From an uncultured Pelagibacteraceae bacterium (GTDB lineage Bacteria > Pseudomonadota > Alphaproteobacteria > Pelagibacterales > Pelagibacteraceae), in contig CACIKJ010000003.1 of the NCBI GenBank assembly GCA_902587215.1, forward strand, positions 1 through 64,000: a stretch of DNA of 64,000 nt. Direction: 5' to 3'. A program made the translations under genes and the position numbers. Within the stretch, counting starts at the first letter, position 1. Each line of letters starts with the position of its first letter. Shown in pieces: positions 1 through 10,992 of the stretch. The notes below the pieces were generated by a model. It ran no database searches. It was not told the DNA's origin and saw only the letters and a program-made list of their open reading frames with translations.

Positions 1-1516
1 TTTTTTAAAAGTTAAAAGAAGAGAAGAGACAGATATAAGTAGTGAAATAATAAATGAAAAAATTTCATCCGAAAATAAAGGTGAAAAATCTAGAATACAA
101 GATAGTTTACCATTCGAAAATAAAATTGATACAAATAATGTAAGATTTATTATTCCAGATATAAAATTTCTTAAATCACCAACAAAAAATGAAAAGTCAG
201 CTAAAAAGAACGATGATATAAATGAAAGTTATTTAGAAAAAGTTCTAATGGACTTTGGTGTTGAAGGTAAAATAAAAAAAATAAATTATGGACCTGTGGT
301 AACACTTAACGAGTTTGAGCCTGCTGCTGGTGTAAAAGTTTCAAAAATAATTAATTTATCTGAAGATATTGCTAGAAACACCAGCTCAGAGTCTGCCAGA
401 ATTTCTATTATACCTGGAAGCAATACTATTGGAATAGAACTACCTAACTTAACTAGAGAAAATGTTTATCTTAGCGAAGTAATTAAAGATGCTCAATTTA
501 AAAAAAGAGAAATAAAACTTCCAATTGCTTTAGGGAAAAGTATTTCAGGTAATCCGGTCATCGGAGATTTAAGTACAATGCCACACCTTCTAATCGCAGG
601 AACTACTGGGTCTGGTAAGTCAGTTTGTATTAATACAATTATCTTGTCTCTAATATACAGACACACTCCCGATAGATGTAAATTTATACTTATTGATCCA
701 AAGATGTTAGAATTATCAACATATGAAGGAATTCCAAATTTATTGTGTCCTGTAATTACTGAAGCAAAAAAAGCTGCATCTGTTCTAGGTTGGGTAGTTA
801 AAGAGATGGAAAATAGATATAAGTTAATGACTAAAGTAGGTGTAAGAAATATTGACGGTTATAACTCAAAACATAAGACATTTATGCCTTATATAGTTGT
901 AATAGTTGATGAGATGTCAGACTTAATGCTAGTGTCAGGTAAAGAAATAGAGAATTATATTCAAAAACTTTCACAAATGGCTAGAGCAGCTGGAATACAT
1001 ATTATCATGGCTACACAAAGACCAAGTGTAGATGTAATAACAGGAACTATAAAAGCGAATTTTCCTACAAGAATTTCATTTCAAGTATCCTCAAAAATTG
1101 ACAGCAGAACAATACTTGGAGAGCAAGGTGCTGAACAATTGTTGGGCAAGGGCGATATGCTATTTATGTCCTCCGCAAATAAAATAACTAGAATACATGC
1201 TCCGTTTGTAACCGAGGAAGAAATAGAAAAAGTAAATAATTTTTTAAGATCACAAGCAGAGCCAGATTATGTTGAAGAAATATTGGAGTTTTCTGAAGAA
1301 GCAGATAAAGATACAATTAATTCCGAACTTAGCAGTAAAGATGAGCTTTATCAAAGTGCTTTAGAAATTGTTAAAAATGAGGGCAAAGCTTCTACGTCGC
1401 TATTGCAAAGAAAACTTCAAATTGGGTACAATAGAGCTGCAAGAATTATAGATATGATGGAAGAAAATGGAATAGTTAGTAAAGCTAATCATGTTGGAAA
1501 AAGGGAAATCTTATAA
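1..1516 (+). CDS. ftsK: DNA translocase FtsK, C-terminal part (5' end outside window)
   Basis: Walker A GTTGSGKSV, VDEMSDLM, MATQRPSVDVITG and C-terminal winged-helix (gamma) domain. The frame stays open from base 2, so the ORF-track start at 248 is internal. Confidence 0.95.
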   Translation, partial: FLKVKRREETDISSEIINEKISSENKGEKSRIQDSLPFENKIDTNNVRFIIPDIKFLKSPTKNEKSAKKNDDINESYLEKVLMDFGVEGKIKKINYGPVVTLNEFEPAAGVKVSKIINLSEDIARNTSSESARISIIPGSNTIGIELPNLTRENVYLSEVIKDAQFKKREIKLPIALGKSISGNPVIGDLSTMPHLLIAGTTGSGKSVCINTIILSLIYRHTPDRCKFILIDPKMLELSTYEGIPNLLCPVITEAKKAASVLGWVVKEMENRYKLMTKVGVRNIDGYNSKHKTFMPYIVVIVDEMSDLMLVSGKEIENYIQKLSQMARAAGIHIIMATQRPSVDVITGTIKANFPTRISFQVSSKIDSRTILGEQGAEQLLGKGDMLFMSSANKITRIHAPFVTEEEIEKVNNFLRSQAEPDYVEEILEFSEEADKDTINSELSSKDELYQSALEIVKNEGKASTSLLQRKLQIGYNRAARIIDMMEENGIVSKANHVGKREIL

Positions 1517-2067
1517 TGAAAACAATTTTTTTTTTTTCTATAATTTTTTTTTTTTTACAAAATAGTGGATATGCATCAAATAAAGATAATATAGTAAAAA
1601 AATTAAATTCTATTAGTAATTTAAGTTTCAACTTCATTCAAACTATTGGTGATAAAGACGAAGAGGGTGAATGTATTATTCAGTATCCTAAAAAAATTTT
1701 TTGTAAATATACAAAAAAAAATAATAAGATAATAGTTTCTAATGGAACTAGTCTTGTTATTAAGAATAATCAACAATATTATAGATATCCTATAAAAAGC
1801 ACCCCTTTTGAATTTATTTTGGACAAACAATTTTTAATCAATAAAATTAATTCCTCTAGATTAAACGAGTTCCAAGAAAAATACTTATTTATTCAAATAT
1901 TTGAAAATAATAATAATATAAGTGTTTTTTTTAGTAAAAAAAATTTTAATCTGGTGGGATGGCAAGTTGAAGACATTTATCAAAATCTAGCTGTTACTTA
2001 TATTTTTGATACAACTATAAATAAAAATATAGATGAAAAAATATTTAATTTGCCTTTAAATGATTAG
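1516..2067 (+). CDS. lolA: Outer-membrane lipoprotein carrier protein LolA-like
   Basis: Signal peptide, LolA-like pattern (NLSFNFIQTIGDK...GECIIQYPKKIFCKY), position directly after ftsK. Confidence 0.7.
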   Translation: MKTIFFFSIIFFFLQNSGYASNKDNIVKKLNSISNLSFNFIQTIGDKDEEGECIIQYPKKIFCKYTKKNNKIIVSNGTSLVIKNNQQYYRYPIKSTPFEFILDKQFLINKINSSRLNEFQEKYLFIQIFENNNNISVFFSKKNFNLVGWQVEDIYQNLAVTYIFDTTINKNIDEKIFNLPLND

Positions 2068-2570
2068 TTAACATTTAAATTAATTGTTTCCTCTTTAAAA
2101 ATTTTCATACCTCTACTCAAATAATTTTTGAGAGCGTGTTTATGATCTAGTGTACATGTGTGAACCCATACTCTTTTAGAGTTAAGATTGAAGCAAATTT
2201 TTATAGCTTCTGACAAAAGAAATCCGCCCATTTTTTTTCCAATATAATCATCTAAAAGTCCAAAATACGCTATTTCTGAACTATTTATTGCCCTATCTTC
2301 AATTACCTCGAAGTATCCTGCTAAATCCTCATGTACTTTCAATACATAAGTTTGAACATTTTCATTTTCCAAGTATGAAGTCCATTTTAAATTGTCCCAA
2401 CTTAATCTGTCTATCCATCTACAGTTTTTTCCAACATTTTTATAAAAGAACTTATTTAGTTCTATATTTGGGGGAGTTACTTTTTGTATAGTCAAATTTT
2501 TGTCAGTGGATGCAACTTCGCTTAAGCTTTTTAGTGAATTAATCTCTAAATAATATCTTTCTACTTTCAA
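2064..2570 (-). CDS. GNAT family N-acetyltransferase
   Basis: GNAT-like pattern: AGYFEV...EIAYFGLLDDYIGKKMGGFLLSEAI...RVWVHTCTLDHKHALKNYLSRGM. Confidence 0.75.
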   Translation of the reverse strand: MKVERYYLEINSLKSLSEVASTDKNLTIQKVTPPNIELNKFFYKNVGKNCRWIDRLSWDNLKWTSYLENENVQTYVLKVHEDLAGYFEVIEDRAINSSEIAYFGLLDDYIGKKMGGFLLSEAIKICFNLNSKRVWVHTCTLDHKHALKNYLSRGMKIFKEETINLNVN

Positions 2571-2572
2571 AA

Positions 2573-2938
2573 TTATTGAACCATTTTGCCAATTTTTTCA
2601 CCACCAAACAAATGAAAGTGTAAGTGAGGAACTTCTTGACCTCCATCCTCACTAATATTTGCAAGAGCTCTGTAACCTTTTCCAGTATCTACTGAAATTC
2701 CTAATTTTTTAGCTACTGCATTAATTCCCTTCAATAATCCAACCATTTCATCAGGAGAAGCTTTTTGGGAAAAATCATCTAAGTCTACGTATTTTCCCTT
2801 AGGGATAACTAGAGCATGTATTTTTTTTTGTGGATTTATATCATAAAAAGATAAAATAAATTCGTCTTCATAGATTTTTTTGCAAGGTATTTCTCCTCTA
2901 AGAATTTTAGCAAATATGTTATTTTCGTCGTAACTCAT
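2573..2938 (-). CDS. HIT family protein (histidine triad hydrolase)
   Basis: HIT motif VPHLHFHLFGG; IFAKILRGEIPCKKIYEDE. Confidence 0.95.
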   Translation of the reverse strand: MSYDENNIFAKILRGEIPCKKIYEDEFILSFYDINPQKKIHALVIPKGKYVDLDDFSQKASPDEMVGLLKGINAVAKKLGISVDTGKGYRALANISEDGGQEVPHLHFHLFGGEKIGKMVQ

Positions 2939-3207
2939 TTTTTTCTCTTATTTAATTCTTCCATTACATCTTCAATTTTAACATCATTAGACTCTAAAAA
3001 CATAATTAAGTGGTAAAAAACATCTGCAGCTTCATGAATTTTATTGGTATTTTTTTCAACAGCTTCTATTAATTCATTGATTTCTTCAATTACTTTTTCT
3101 TTACTTAAAGATTTATCACTTAATAATTTATTTGTATAAGAACCATCCACTGGATTATTTTTTCTATCTCGTGCAAGTTTGAAAAGGTTTTCTAGTGATT
3201 TAAGCAT
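2935..3207 (-). CDS. hisE: Phosphoribosyl-ATP pyrophosphatase HisE
   Basis: KVIEEINELIEAV...HEAADVFYHLIMFLE. Start revised from 3333 to 3207 (MLKSLENLF), because the longer ORF overlaps hisF. Confidence 0.9.
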   Translation of the reverse strand: MLKSLENLFKLARDRKNNPVDGSYTNKLLSDKSLSKEKVIEEINELIEAVEKNTNKIHEAADVFYHLIMFLESNDVKIEDVMEELNKRKK

Positions 3208-3208
3208 A

Positions 3209-3964
3209 TTAAATCCTAACAGGTATTCCTTTTGAGTCCAAATATTCTTTAGCTTCTTTAACAGAATATTTGCCATAGTGAAATATAGAAGCTGCCAAAA
3301 CAGCGCTGGCATTTCCAAGTTTAATACCATCAACTAAATGATCTAAATTTCCTACACCACCTGATGCAATTACAGGAATATTAACATTTGAAGATATTTT
3401 TGACATTAATTCAATATCGTAACCAACCTGAGTTCCATCTCTATCCATAGAAGTTACTAACAATTCTCCTGCTCCGCTCTCCTCCATTTTTTTTGAAAAT
3501 TGTATTGCATCAATTCCTGTTTTATTTCTACCTCCATGAGTAAATATCTCCCATTTATTTCCACTTCTTTTTGCATCAATTGCAACAACAATGCACTGTG
3601 ATCCAAATTTTTTAGAGCTATCTTTAACAACTTCTGGATTTTTAACTGCCGCTGTATTTATAGATACTTTATCTGCCCCACAGTTTAATAATTTATTTAT
3701 ATCTTCAAGGCTTCTAACTCCCCCACCAACAGTTAATGGAACAAAGCATTTCTTAGATGTTTTCTCTACAACATCGTAAATAGTATCTCTGTTTTCATTA
3801 GAAGCAGTAATATCTAAAAAACAAATCTCGTCAGCACCACCATCACTATAAATTTTAGCCTGTTCAACAGGGTCTCCTGCATCTTTAAGATCAACAAAGT
3901 TAATTCCTTTTACTACTCGACCATTCTTGACATCCAAACATGGAATTATTCTATTTTTAAGCAT
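3209..3964 (-). CDS. hisF: Imidazole glycerol phosphate synthase subunit HisF
   Basis: [23 protein letters not shown], full-length TIM barrel. Confidence 0.98.
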   Translation of the reverse strand: MLKNRIIPCLDVKNGRVVKGINFVDLKDAGDPVEQAKIYSDGGADEICFLDITASNENRDTIYDVVEKTSKKCFVPLTVGGGVRSLEDINKLLNCGADKVSINTAAVKNPEVVKDSSKKFGSQCIVVAIDAKRSGNKWEIFTHGGRNKTGIDAIQFSKKMEESGAGELLVTSMDRDGTQVGYDIELMSKISSNVNIPVIASGGVGNLDHLVDGIKLGNASAVLAASIFHYGKYSVKEAKEYLDSKGIPVRI

Positions 3965-4673
3965 CTTCTTTTACTAGTTCATCTAATTGAATATCACCAT
4001 CATAAATAGCTTTGCCAACTATTATGCCTTCAATATTTTTTAATTTCTTAGCTTTTTTAATATCATCTATTGATGAAACTCCCCCAGAAATAATCACAGG
4101 ACAATTTGATTTCTCAGCTACTCTCGATGTTTCTTCAAAATTTGGACTTTGTTTCATCCCATCTCGATTAATATCTGTATAGATTATTCTACTGACACCA
4201 TAATCGTTAACTTCATTTAAAAAATCTAAAGTTAATTTATTAGAATTTTCTTTCCATCCAGATACAGACAAAATTCCATCTCTAGCATCTAATCCTAAAG
4301 CAATTTTATTTGGAAATTTTTGACATGCTTCTTTTAAAAAAGTTTTTTCTTTGATTGCGGCACTTCCTAAAATAACTTTATCAACTCCTACGTCAGTATA
4401 TTTTTTTATACTTTCAAAGTTTCTTATGCCTCCACCAATTTCGACTTTTAGATCGATTTTACTAACTATATCCTTAATAATATCTAAGTTTGCTGTTTCT
4501 CCTGTTACCGCACCATCTAAATCAACAATGTGTAAATTTTTGAAACCATGATCTTTATATTTTCCAGCCTGTTCAACAGGTGACATTGAATATTCAGTTT
4601 TATTACCAAAGTCTCCTTTGACTAACCTCACACACTTTTTGTCTTTAATATCTATTGCAGGGAATATTTTCAT
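3957..4673 (-). CDS. hisA: ProFAR isomerase HisA
   Basis: [19 protein letters not shown]...EIGGGIRNF; his operon context. Confidence 0.98.
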   Translation of the reverse strand: MKIFPAIDIKDKKCVRLVKGDFGNKTEYSMSPVEQAGKYKDHGFKNLHIVDLDGAVTGETANLDIIKDIVSKIDLKVEIGGGIRNFESIKKYTDVGVDKVILGSAAIKEKTFLKEACQKFPNKIALGLDARDGILSVSGWKENSNKLTLDFLNEVNDYGVSRIIYTDINRDGMKQSPNFEETSRVAEKSNCPVIISGGVSSIDDIKKAKKLKNIEGIIVGKAIYDGDIQLDELVKEDA

Positions 4674-4677
4674 TTTT

Positions 4678-5304
4678 TTATAAATTTATAAAATTACTAA
4701 TTATATTTAATCCAGTTTTATCACTTTTCTCAGGGTGAAATTGGGTTCCAAAAATATTTTCCTTTTCTACTGCACAAACTAAATTTGATGAATAATCTGT
4801 AGTGGCTGAAATTACATTTTTATCTTTTGGAATAAATTCATAACTGTGAACAAAATACATGTGGGAATTATTTTCTATACCTTTAAAAATACTACTTTCT
4901 TTGATTATATTTATTTGATTCCAACCAATATGAGGAAGTTTGTATTTTCCATTTTGATTATCAATTTTTGAAACTTTTCCAGAAATCCAACCAAGACCTT
5001 TTGTTTCTGTCTCTTCATACCCAATGTCTGCGAACATTTGTAACCCAACACAAATACCAAGGAGTGGTTTCTTAACATTTATTACAAATTCATTTAAAGT
5101 ATCAACTAAGCCATTGATATTGTTAAGTCCATCAACACAACTTTTAAACGAACCTTGTCCAGGTAAAACAACTTTGTCGCTTAATTTAATTTTATTAATA
5201 TCAGAAGTTACTTCGATTTTTACTTTATCTTTAGTTACTTCGTTAAACGAATTAATAACAGAGCTTATGTTGCCCGATTTATAGTCGACAATTGTAATAT
5301 TCAT
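4678..5304 (-). CDS. hisH: Imidazole glycerol phosphate synthase subunit HisH
   Basis: Class I glutaminase motif GICVGLQMFAD and FHPEKS; operon context. Confidence 0.97.
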   Translation of the reverse strand: MNITIVDYKSGNISSVINSFNEVTKDKVKIEVTSDINKIKLSDKVVLPGQGSFKSCVDGLNNINGLVDTLNEFVINVKKPLLGICVGLQMFADIGYEETETKGLGWISGKVSKIDNQNGKYKLPHIGWNQINIIKESSIFKGIENNSHMYFVHSYEFIPKDKNVISATTDYSSNLVCAVEKENIFGTQFHPEKSDKTGLNIISNFINL

Positions 5305-5310
5305 TAAAAT

Positions 5311-5901
5311 TTATAATGAGCCTTTGGTAGATGGTATAGCGTTTTTAGTTCTTGGATCTATTTCTAAAGCACTTCGTAAAGTTCTAGCCAATCCTTTAAA
5401 GCACGACTCTATTATATGGTGACTGTTATCTCCATATATATTTTCCATATGAAGTGTAACACCGGCTGACTGAGAAAATGCTTGGAACCATTCTTTAAAA
5501 AGCTCTGTGTCCATTTCACCAAGTTTTTCAACTTTTAAATTTACTTTCCAAATTAAGTAGGGTCTATTTGATACATCTATTGCAACTCTTGAAAGAGTTT
5601 CATCCATTGGAATCATTGCATGTGCGTATCTTTTAATTCCTTTGAATTTATTTGAAGCTTTTTTAATACACTCACCTATTGCAATTCCAACATCTTCAGT
5701 CGTATGGTGAAGGTCAATATGTGTGTCACCTTTTGCTTTAACATTAAGGTCAATTAAAGAGTGCTTTGATAGTTGCTCAAGCATATGATTTAAAAATCCT
5801 ATGCCTGTGTCAATTTTATATTTACCTTTACCGTCAATATTTACTTCTACACTAATTGATGTCTCTTTAGTTTTGCGGCTAATTTTTGCTTTACGTTTCA
5901 T
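5311..5901 (-). CDS. hisB: Imidazoleglycerol-phosphate dehydratase HisB
   Basis: [37 protein letters not shown]. Confidence 0.98.
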   Translation of the reverse strand: MKRKAKISRKTKETSISVEVNIDGKGKYKIDTGIGFLNHMLEQLSKHSLIDLNVKAKGDTHIDLHHTTEDVGIAIGECIKKASNKFKGIKRYAHAMIPMDETLSRVAIDVSNRPYLIWKVNLKVEKLGEMDTELFKEWFQAFSQSAGVTLHMENIYGDNSHHIIESCFKGLARTLRSALEIDPRTKNAIPSTKGSL

Positions 5902-5992
5902 TATAAAATATACGTATATATAGATTATTTGAGGATATCAATATTTCTAATTAAGCTCTTGAACTATAAAAATTAGTATCCACCTAAGAGTC

Positions 5993-6508
5993 ATGACAAC
6001 AATAGCATTGGTGCGAAAAAATAATGAAGTAGTAGTGGCTAGCGATGGCCAAGTTAGTATGGGAAATACTGTCATAAAGAAGACTGCTAATAAAGTAAGA
6101 AAGATTGAGAAAAGAAATGTGATAGCTGGATTTGCTGGATCTACCGCTGATGCACTAACTTTATTTGAAAGATTAGAGTCAAAACTAGAAAAACATGCTG
6201 GAAACCTATCTAGATCTGCTGTTGAATTGGCAAAAGATTGGCGGACAGATAAATATCTAAGAAGACTGGAAGCATTAATGGCAGTAGCAGACAAAGAGAA
6301 AAGTTTTATAATTTCTGGCACTGGAGATGTATTAGAACCTGAAGGTGATGTAATTGGGATTGGATCAGGTGGAAATTATGCTTTAGCCGCAGCGAAAGTG
6401 CTTATGAGCTCTAATATGTCAGCCGAAGAAATTGCAAAAAAAGCAGTGGAAACAGCTTCTGAGATATGTGTCTTTACAAATAATAATATTTCCACAGAAA
6501 AAATATAA
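5993..6508 (+). CDS. hslV: ATP-dependent protease subunit HslV
   Basis: N-terminal Thr (MTTIALVRK), [29 protein letters not shown]. Confidence 0.97.
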   Translation: MTTIALVRKNNEVVVASDGQVSMGNTVIKKTANKVRKIEKRNVIAGFAGSTADALTLFERLESKLEKHAGNLSRSAVELAKDWRTDKYLRRLEALMAVADKEKSFIISGTGDVLEPEGDVIGIGSGGNYALAAAKVLMSSNMSAEEIAKKAVETASEICVFTNNNISTEKI

Positions 6509-7875
6509 TGGATAAATCAAACGTAACAACTTTAGTACCTAAAGATAAAAAAGAAAATAAAAATAATCTATCAGACTCCTTGTCTCCAAGAGAAATAGTT
6601 TCAGAGTTAGATAGATTTGTTGTGGGGCAAAATAAAGCAAAAAGAGCAGTTGCAATAGCCTTAAGAAATAGATGGAGAAGACAAGCAATTGAAGGTGAAA
6701 TGAAAGATGAAGTTTTGCCTAAAAACATACTTATGATGGGACCAACTGGTGTTGGAAAAACAGAAATTTCAAGAAGACTTTCAAAATTAGCAGAGGCACC
6801 ATTCGTAAAAGTTGAGGCAACAAGATTTACAGAGGTTGGTTATGTAGGAAGAGATGTTGAACAAATAATTAGAGATTTAATTGAAATTGCAATAGCTATG
6901 GAGAGGTCAAAAAAAAGAAAAGAAGTTCATACTAAAGCACAAAAGCTTGCAGAAGAAAGAGTTTTGGACGCATTGGTAGGCAACAATGCAAGTGTTGCAA
7001 CTAGAGAAAGTTTTAGAAAAAGATTGAGAAATGGAGATCTTGACGATAACGAGATTGAAATTGCCATTAGTGAAAATAGTCAAATGCCATCATTTGAGAT
7101 TCCAGGAATGCCTGGAGCAAATATAGGAATGATAAATATATCTGATGCTCTAGGAAAATCACTTGGTCAAAAACCTAAAAAGAAAAAAATGTCAGTAAAA
7201 GAATCTCATGAAATTTTAATTAATGAAGAATCTGATAAACTAATAGAAGAAGATAAAATAATTAAATCTGCGAAACATACAACTGAAAATAATGGAATAG
7301 TTTTCCTAGATGAGATAGATAAAATTTCTGCGAGAACAGATAGGGTTGGAGGAGATGTTTCTAGAGAGGGTGTTCAAAGAGATCTTCTTCCATTAATCGA
7401 AGGTACTACTGTTAATACTAAATACGGTCCAATAAAGACAGATCACATATTATTCATTGCCTCTGGTGCTTTTCAATTAGCTAAACCATCAGACCTTTTA
7501 CCAGAATTACAGGGAAGACTCCCAATTAGGGTTGAGTTGGATGCTTTGAATAGCGAAGATTTTAAAAGAATTTTAAAAGAACCAGACAATAGTTTAATAA
7601 AACAATATAAAGCGTTATTAAAAACAGAAAATGTAGAACTCGATTTCAGTGAAGATGGAATTGATTTAATTGCAACTATAGCAAGCGAGGTAAATAATAC
7701 TGTTGAAAATATTGGCGCAAGAAGACTTCACACTATAATAGAAAGAATTTTAGACGAAATTAGTTTTACAGCATCTGATAAATCGGGTGAAACAGTTATT
7801 GTGGATGCAAGTTACATCAAAAAACATATTGGAGAACTTGTTAAAGATACCGATTTATCAAAATTTATTTTATAA
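6508..7875 (+). CDS. hslU: ATP-dependent protease ATPase subunit HslU
   Basis: [33 protein letters not shown], Walker [10 protein letters not shown]-terminal DLSKFIL. Confidence 0.98.
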   Translation: MDKSNVTTLVPKDKKENKNNLSDSLSPREIVSELDRFVVGQNKAKRAVAIALRNRWRRQAIEGEMKDEVLPKNILMMGPTGVGKTEISRRLSKLAEAPFVKVEATRFTEVGYVGRDVEQIIRDLIEIAIAMERSKKRKEVHTKAQKLAEERVLDALVGNNASVATRESFRKRLRNGDLDDNEIEIAISENSQMPSFEIPGMPGANIGMINISDALGKSLGQKPKKKKMSVKESHEILINEESDKLIEEDKIIKSAKHTTENNGIVFLDEIDKISARTDRVGGDVSREGVQRDLLPLIEGTTVNTKYGPIKTDHILFIASGAFQLAKPSDLLPELQGRLPIRVELDALNSEDFKRILKEPDNSLIKQYKALLKTENVELDFSEDGIDLIATIASEVNNTVENIGARRLHTIIERILDEISFTASDKSGETVIVDASYIKKHIGELVKDTDLSKFIL

Positions 7876-8422
7876 TTTTGTATTCAAAATTTTGAGTCTC
7901 ATCATTTACTTGAATCTCATCTGCCCCATTTTTCAAATGAAAATTTCTTGCCATTTCTGTCAGAGGAGAAAGTGTTACAAGTCTATTTAAATGATTAGAT
8001 TTCTTAATCATTTTAAAAACTTCTTTAACTATTAATTTACCTCCGCCTTTTTTATTTGACCAAACTGTATATGCAATTGCTATTTTCCCTACATTTTGAT
8101 CACGTGTTGCACTTTGTAGAAATGCATCCCTACTAAATAAATCTAATTCATATACAGTTTTTGGTATTTGGTTTGTAAATGCAAAACACATTACTGCGTG
8201 AATTTCATTTTTATACTTAACACCATATATTTTACGACCATAACTTGTTCTAAATTCATTATCTAATTCAGGTCTAACTGGATCTCTTTGTGTGTCACAT
8301 TCTTTAAGCTCAACTAATTCTGCACCCTTCACCCAGTCAAAGAAGTTCTTAAGGTTTTTATTTATATTTTTTTTACCTTTTATAATTCTTGCTTTGATAT
8401 TTCTTGAAAATTTTTTAACCAC
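7865..8422 (-). CDS. GNAT-like N-acetyltransferase, tentative
   Basis: GNAT-like strand/helix pattern ([30 protein letters not shown]...[17 protein letters not shown]). Confidence 0.45.
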   Translation of the reverse strand: MVKKFSRNIKARIIKGKKNINKNLKNFFDWVKGAELVELKECDTQRDPVRPELDNEFRTSYGRKIYGVKYKNEIHAVMCFAFTNQIPKTVYELDLFSRDAFLQSATRDQNVGKIAIAYTVWSNKKGGGKLIVKEVFKMIKKSNHLNRLVTLSPLTEMARNFHLKNGADEIQVNDETQNFEYKIIK

Positions 8423-8834
8423 TTTTTTTTTTTAAAATAATATTAAAATTACCTTTTGAGGGATTTTCGACAGACTCGTAGTCTATTTTTAAAATTTTGT
8501 TCATTAAGTTTTCGTTTTTTTTTATATAATTAGGGACCGAATGTTTAAGTAAACTCAAATCTTTTGATTGGTAAGGATCTTCAAAATTCTTTGATCTACT
8601 TCCTTTTCCAGTTATTACGTTTATTTTAGTTATATGATCTTCAAAACATGAGTGAATAAATTTCTCAATTGTTTTGTTAGCATCATCTAGTGAGAAACCA
8701 TGTAAATCTATACTCTTCTCAACATTAGATAATTTACTTTTTATATGGATTTGATCTTTGTTAAAAATTCTTTCTTTAGAATTAACAAATCTTTCCCACG
8801 CTTCTTTATCTTTATCTGATATTTTTTTATTCAA
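8415..8834 (-). CDS. Smr domain protein
   Basis: IDLHGFSLDDANKTIEKFI...INVITGKGSRS. Confidence 0.9.
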   Translation of the reverse strand: MNKKISDKDKEAWERFVNSKERIFNKDQIHIKSKLSNVEKSIDLHGFSLDDANKTIEKFIHSCFEDHITKINVITGKGSRSKNFEDPYQSKDLSLLKHSVPNYIKKNENLMNKILKIDYESVENPSKGNFNIILKKKSG

Positions 8835-9422
8835 TTAAACTTCAGTTTCAACTAACTGCCAGTTAGGATTTTGAGATTTGATATTTCTTGAAAATTTCCA
8901 AGTATCATTAACTCTTTTAACTTTTTGTGGATCTCCTGATATTATTTTATTTTCTTTATCTTTAATACAAGTGATAATTTCACTAATAAAATTTACACTT
9001 ACTTCCAATAAATCGTTTGTCTGGTTGTGTTCTTTAATTTCAGCAGAATTAATTCCTATAAATGTAGTTTCATTTTTAAGTTGTTTTGTTGATCTTTCTT
9101 TTATTGCCTCGTTAAACGAGTTATAAACGTCCCTGTTTAATAGTGATTTAATCTCACTTATTTTACCATTTGCAAATGAGGTTATAATTGTTTCATATGC
9201 AATTTGTGCGCCTTTTAAAAATTCTTTTTTTGCATCATCGTCAAATTCATATTTTTCCTTTTTTACTGAAGGTTTTTTAAATTCGAAATCATGAGGAAAA
9301 CTTGAAGTTATATCTTCCTCATGCCCAGTTTTTTTTCCTAATATGCCCCGTAATCTTAGAAAAATAAACCCAGCAATCATTGCTAGCAAAATTATATCTA
9401 TATATTCAAAACTATAATTCAT
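8835..9422 (-). CDS. Tim44-like domain protein
   Basis: N-terminal TM, RLRGILGKKTGHEED, FLKGAQIAYETIITSFANGK; position next to fxsA/secB as in alphaproteobacteria. Confidence 0.85.
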   Translation of the reverse strand: MNYSFEYIDIILLAMIAGFIFLRLRGILGKKTGHEEDITSSFPHDFEFKKPSVKKEKYEFDDDAKKEFLKGAQIAYETIITSFANGKISEIKSLLNRDVYNSFNEAIKERSTKQLKNETTFIGINSAEIKEHNQTNDLLEVSVNFISEIITCIKDKENKIISGDPQKVKRVNDTWKFSRNIKSQNPNWQLVETEV

Positions 9423-9496
9423 TGTAATTTATATATATTTATAATATTTACTAAGTTGGTCTTTTTCAATGACCTAAATTAAAGAATTAAAGACAA

Positions 9497-9910
9497 ATGA
9501 ACTCACTTTTACTAGCAATTATATTAATTCCTACAGTAGAAATTTATTTGTTTATAAAAATTGGTTCTTATATAGGAGCAATTTACACCATTTTATTAAT
9601 ATTTTTTACAGCTTTTATAGGAATTTATTACGCCAGAGCAGAAGGTTTAAATACATTAAACAAAGGTCTGGTGAAATTAGTTAAAAATCAAATACCCGCA
9701 TATGAAATGATTTCAGGTGCTTTAATTGCAGTTGGAGCAATATTCTTAATTATACCTGGGTTTGCAACAGATTTAGTGGGATTTTTAATTATTTTTCCTC
9801 CTACAAGAAAAATGGTTTTTAAAAAATTTTCGACTAAAAATAATAAGCATAATACTAATACAAAGGACTATATAGAGGGAGAATATAAAGACTTAGATGA
9901 CAGAGAATAA
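9497..9910 (+). CDS. fxsA: FxsA family membrane protein
   Basis: EIYLFIKIGSYIGAIYTILLI...GALIAVGAIFLIIPGFATDLVGFLI. Confidence 0.85.
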   Translation: MNSLLLAIILIPTVEIYLFIKIGSYIGAIYTILLIFFTAFIGIYYARAEGLNTLNKGLVKLVKNQIPAYEMISGALIAVGAIFLIIPGFATDLVGFLIIFPPTRKMVFKKFSTKNNKHNTNTKDYIEGEYKDLDDRE

Positions 9911-10331
9911 AAAAGAACAGTACAAAATAATATTAGAATATATAAAAGATCTTTCTATTGAAACTCCTAGCGCGAGTACACTTCTATTTGTTAGAGAAAA
10001 TATTAATAGTTACCAAATGGATATAGATATATCATCACTAGTTTTAAAAAATAAAACTTTAGAAATAACAACAAAATTAATTCTTCAAGATAAAAAAAAT
10101 AGTACTGAAAAAGCTTTTTTTGAAATACAATATGCAACTGTAATATCTATTGATACTTCGATCACTGATAAAAAGGTTATCAGCAGAATAGTTCTTAGTG
10201 ACTTACAAAAATTTATATACCCTAAAATAGAAAAAATATTTTTAGATCTTATAAGAAATGCAGGATATCCAAATATTAAATTTGAAAAAAATGTAGATTT
10301 CGAAAAAATGTATAATGATAAATTTAATTAA
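9897..10331 (+). CDS. secB: Protein-export chaperone SecB
   Basis: YIKDLSIETPSA; C-terminal IYPKIEKIFLDLIRNAGYPNIKFEKNVDFEKMY. Confidence 0.8.
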   Translation: MTENKKEQYKIILEYIKDLSIETPSASTLLFVRENINSYQMDIDISSLVLKNKTLEITTKLILQDKKNSTEKAFFEIQYATVISIDTSITDKKVISRIVLSDLQKFIYPKIEKIFLDLIRNAGYPNIKFEKNVDFEKMYNDKFN

Positions 10332-10992
10332 AATAATTTTTTTTAATCTCTCTTTTAAGAAAATCTTTGTGTAATTTTAATTCAGTTTCGGTAGGTTTAA
10401 CTACATGTTTAAAGTATTCTAAATTTGTACTTACATTATTTTCTTTAGCAATATTTTTTTCAACACTTAAATCTAATTGTGGCTCTTTTTGATCAAGAAG
10501 GTTTATGTAAACTTGGGACAACAATTCACAATCTATTATTGCATTGTGTTTTTCTCTTCTTGAATTATCTATATTGTACCTTTTACACAATGCATCTAAA
10601 CTTGAACTTGACCCAGGAAATTTACTTCTTGCTATCTGCAATGTATCAACTACCTCTTCTTTGATTTTTCCCTTTCCAATTAAACCCAGCTCATTATTTA
10701 AATGCGCTATATCAAACTCAGCATTATGAATAATAAGTTTTTTCCCTTCAATAAATTTTAAAAGATCGTCAACAATTTCTTCAAACTTTTTTTGTTTAGA
10801 TAAAAATTCACTTGTGTAACCGTGAACTTTAAAGGCTTCATCTGAAACCTTTCTTTCCGGATTTAGATAACAGTGGAACTTATTTTTAGTTGGAATTAAA
10901 TCTTTTAATTCTATGCATCCAATTTCAACAATTCTATGTCCATCTAAAACAGACAGCCCAGTTGTTTCTGTATCTAGTATAATTTCATTCAT
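10324..10992 (-). CDS. dnaQ: DNA polymerase III epsilon subunit
   Basis: ExoI motif ILDTETTGL, HNAEFDIAHLN, REKHNAIIDCELL. Confidence 0.95.
   Translation of the reverse strand: MNEIILDTETTGLSVLDGHRIVEIGCIELKDLIPTKNKFHCYLNPERKVSDEAFKVHGYTSEFLSKQKKFEEIVDDLLKFIEGKKLIIHNAEFDIAHLNNELGLIGKGKIKEEVVDTLQIARSKFPGSSSSLDALCKRYNIDNSRREKHNAIIDCELLSQVYINLLDQKEPQLDLSVEKNIAKENNVSTNLEYFKHVVKPTETELKLHKDFLKREIKKNYFN

Noticed and set aside
3208-3333. N-terminal extension of HisE in the ORF track
   Set aside because: Lies wholly in hisF in another frame; HisE-like sequence begins at MLKSLENLF (3207)
5958-5992. Possible heat-shock promoter (CTTGAAC...) in front of hslV
   Set aside because: The -10 region (TCCACCT) does not fit the consensus, and the start site would fall on the ATG; too weak to support
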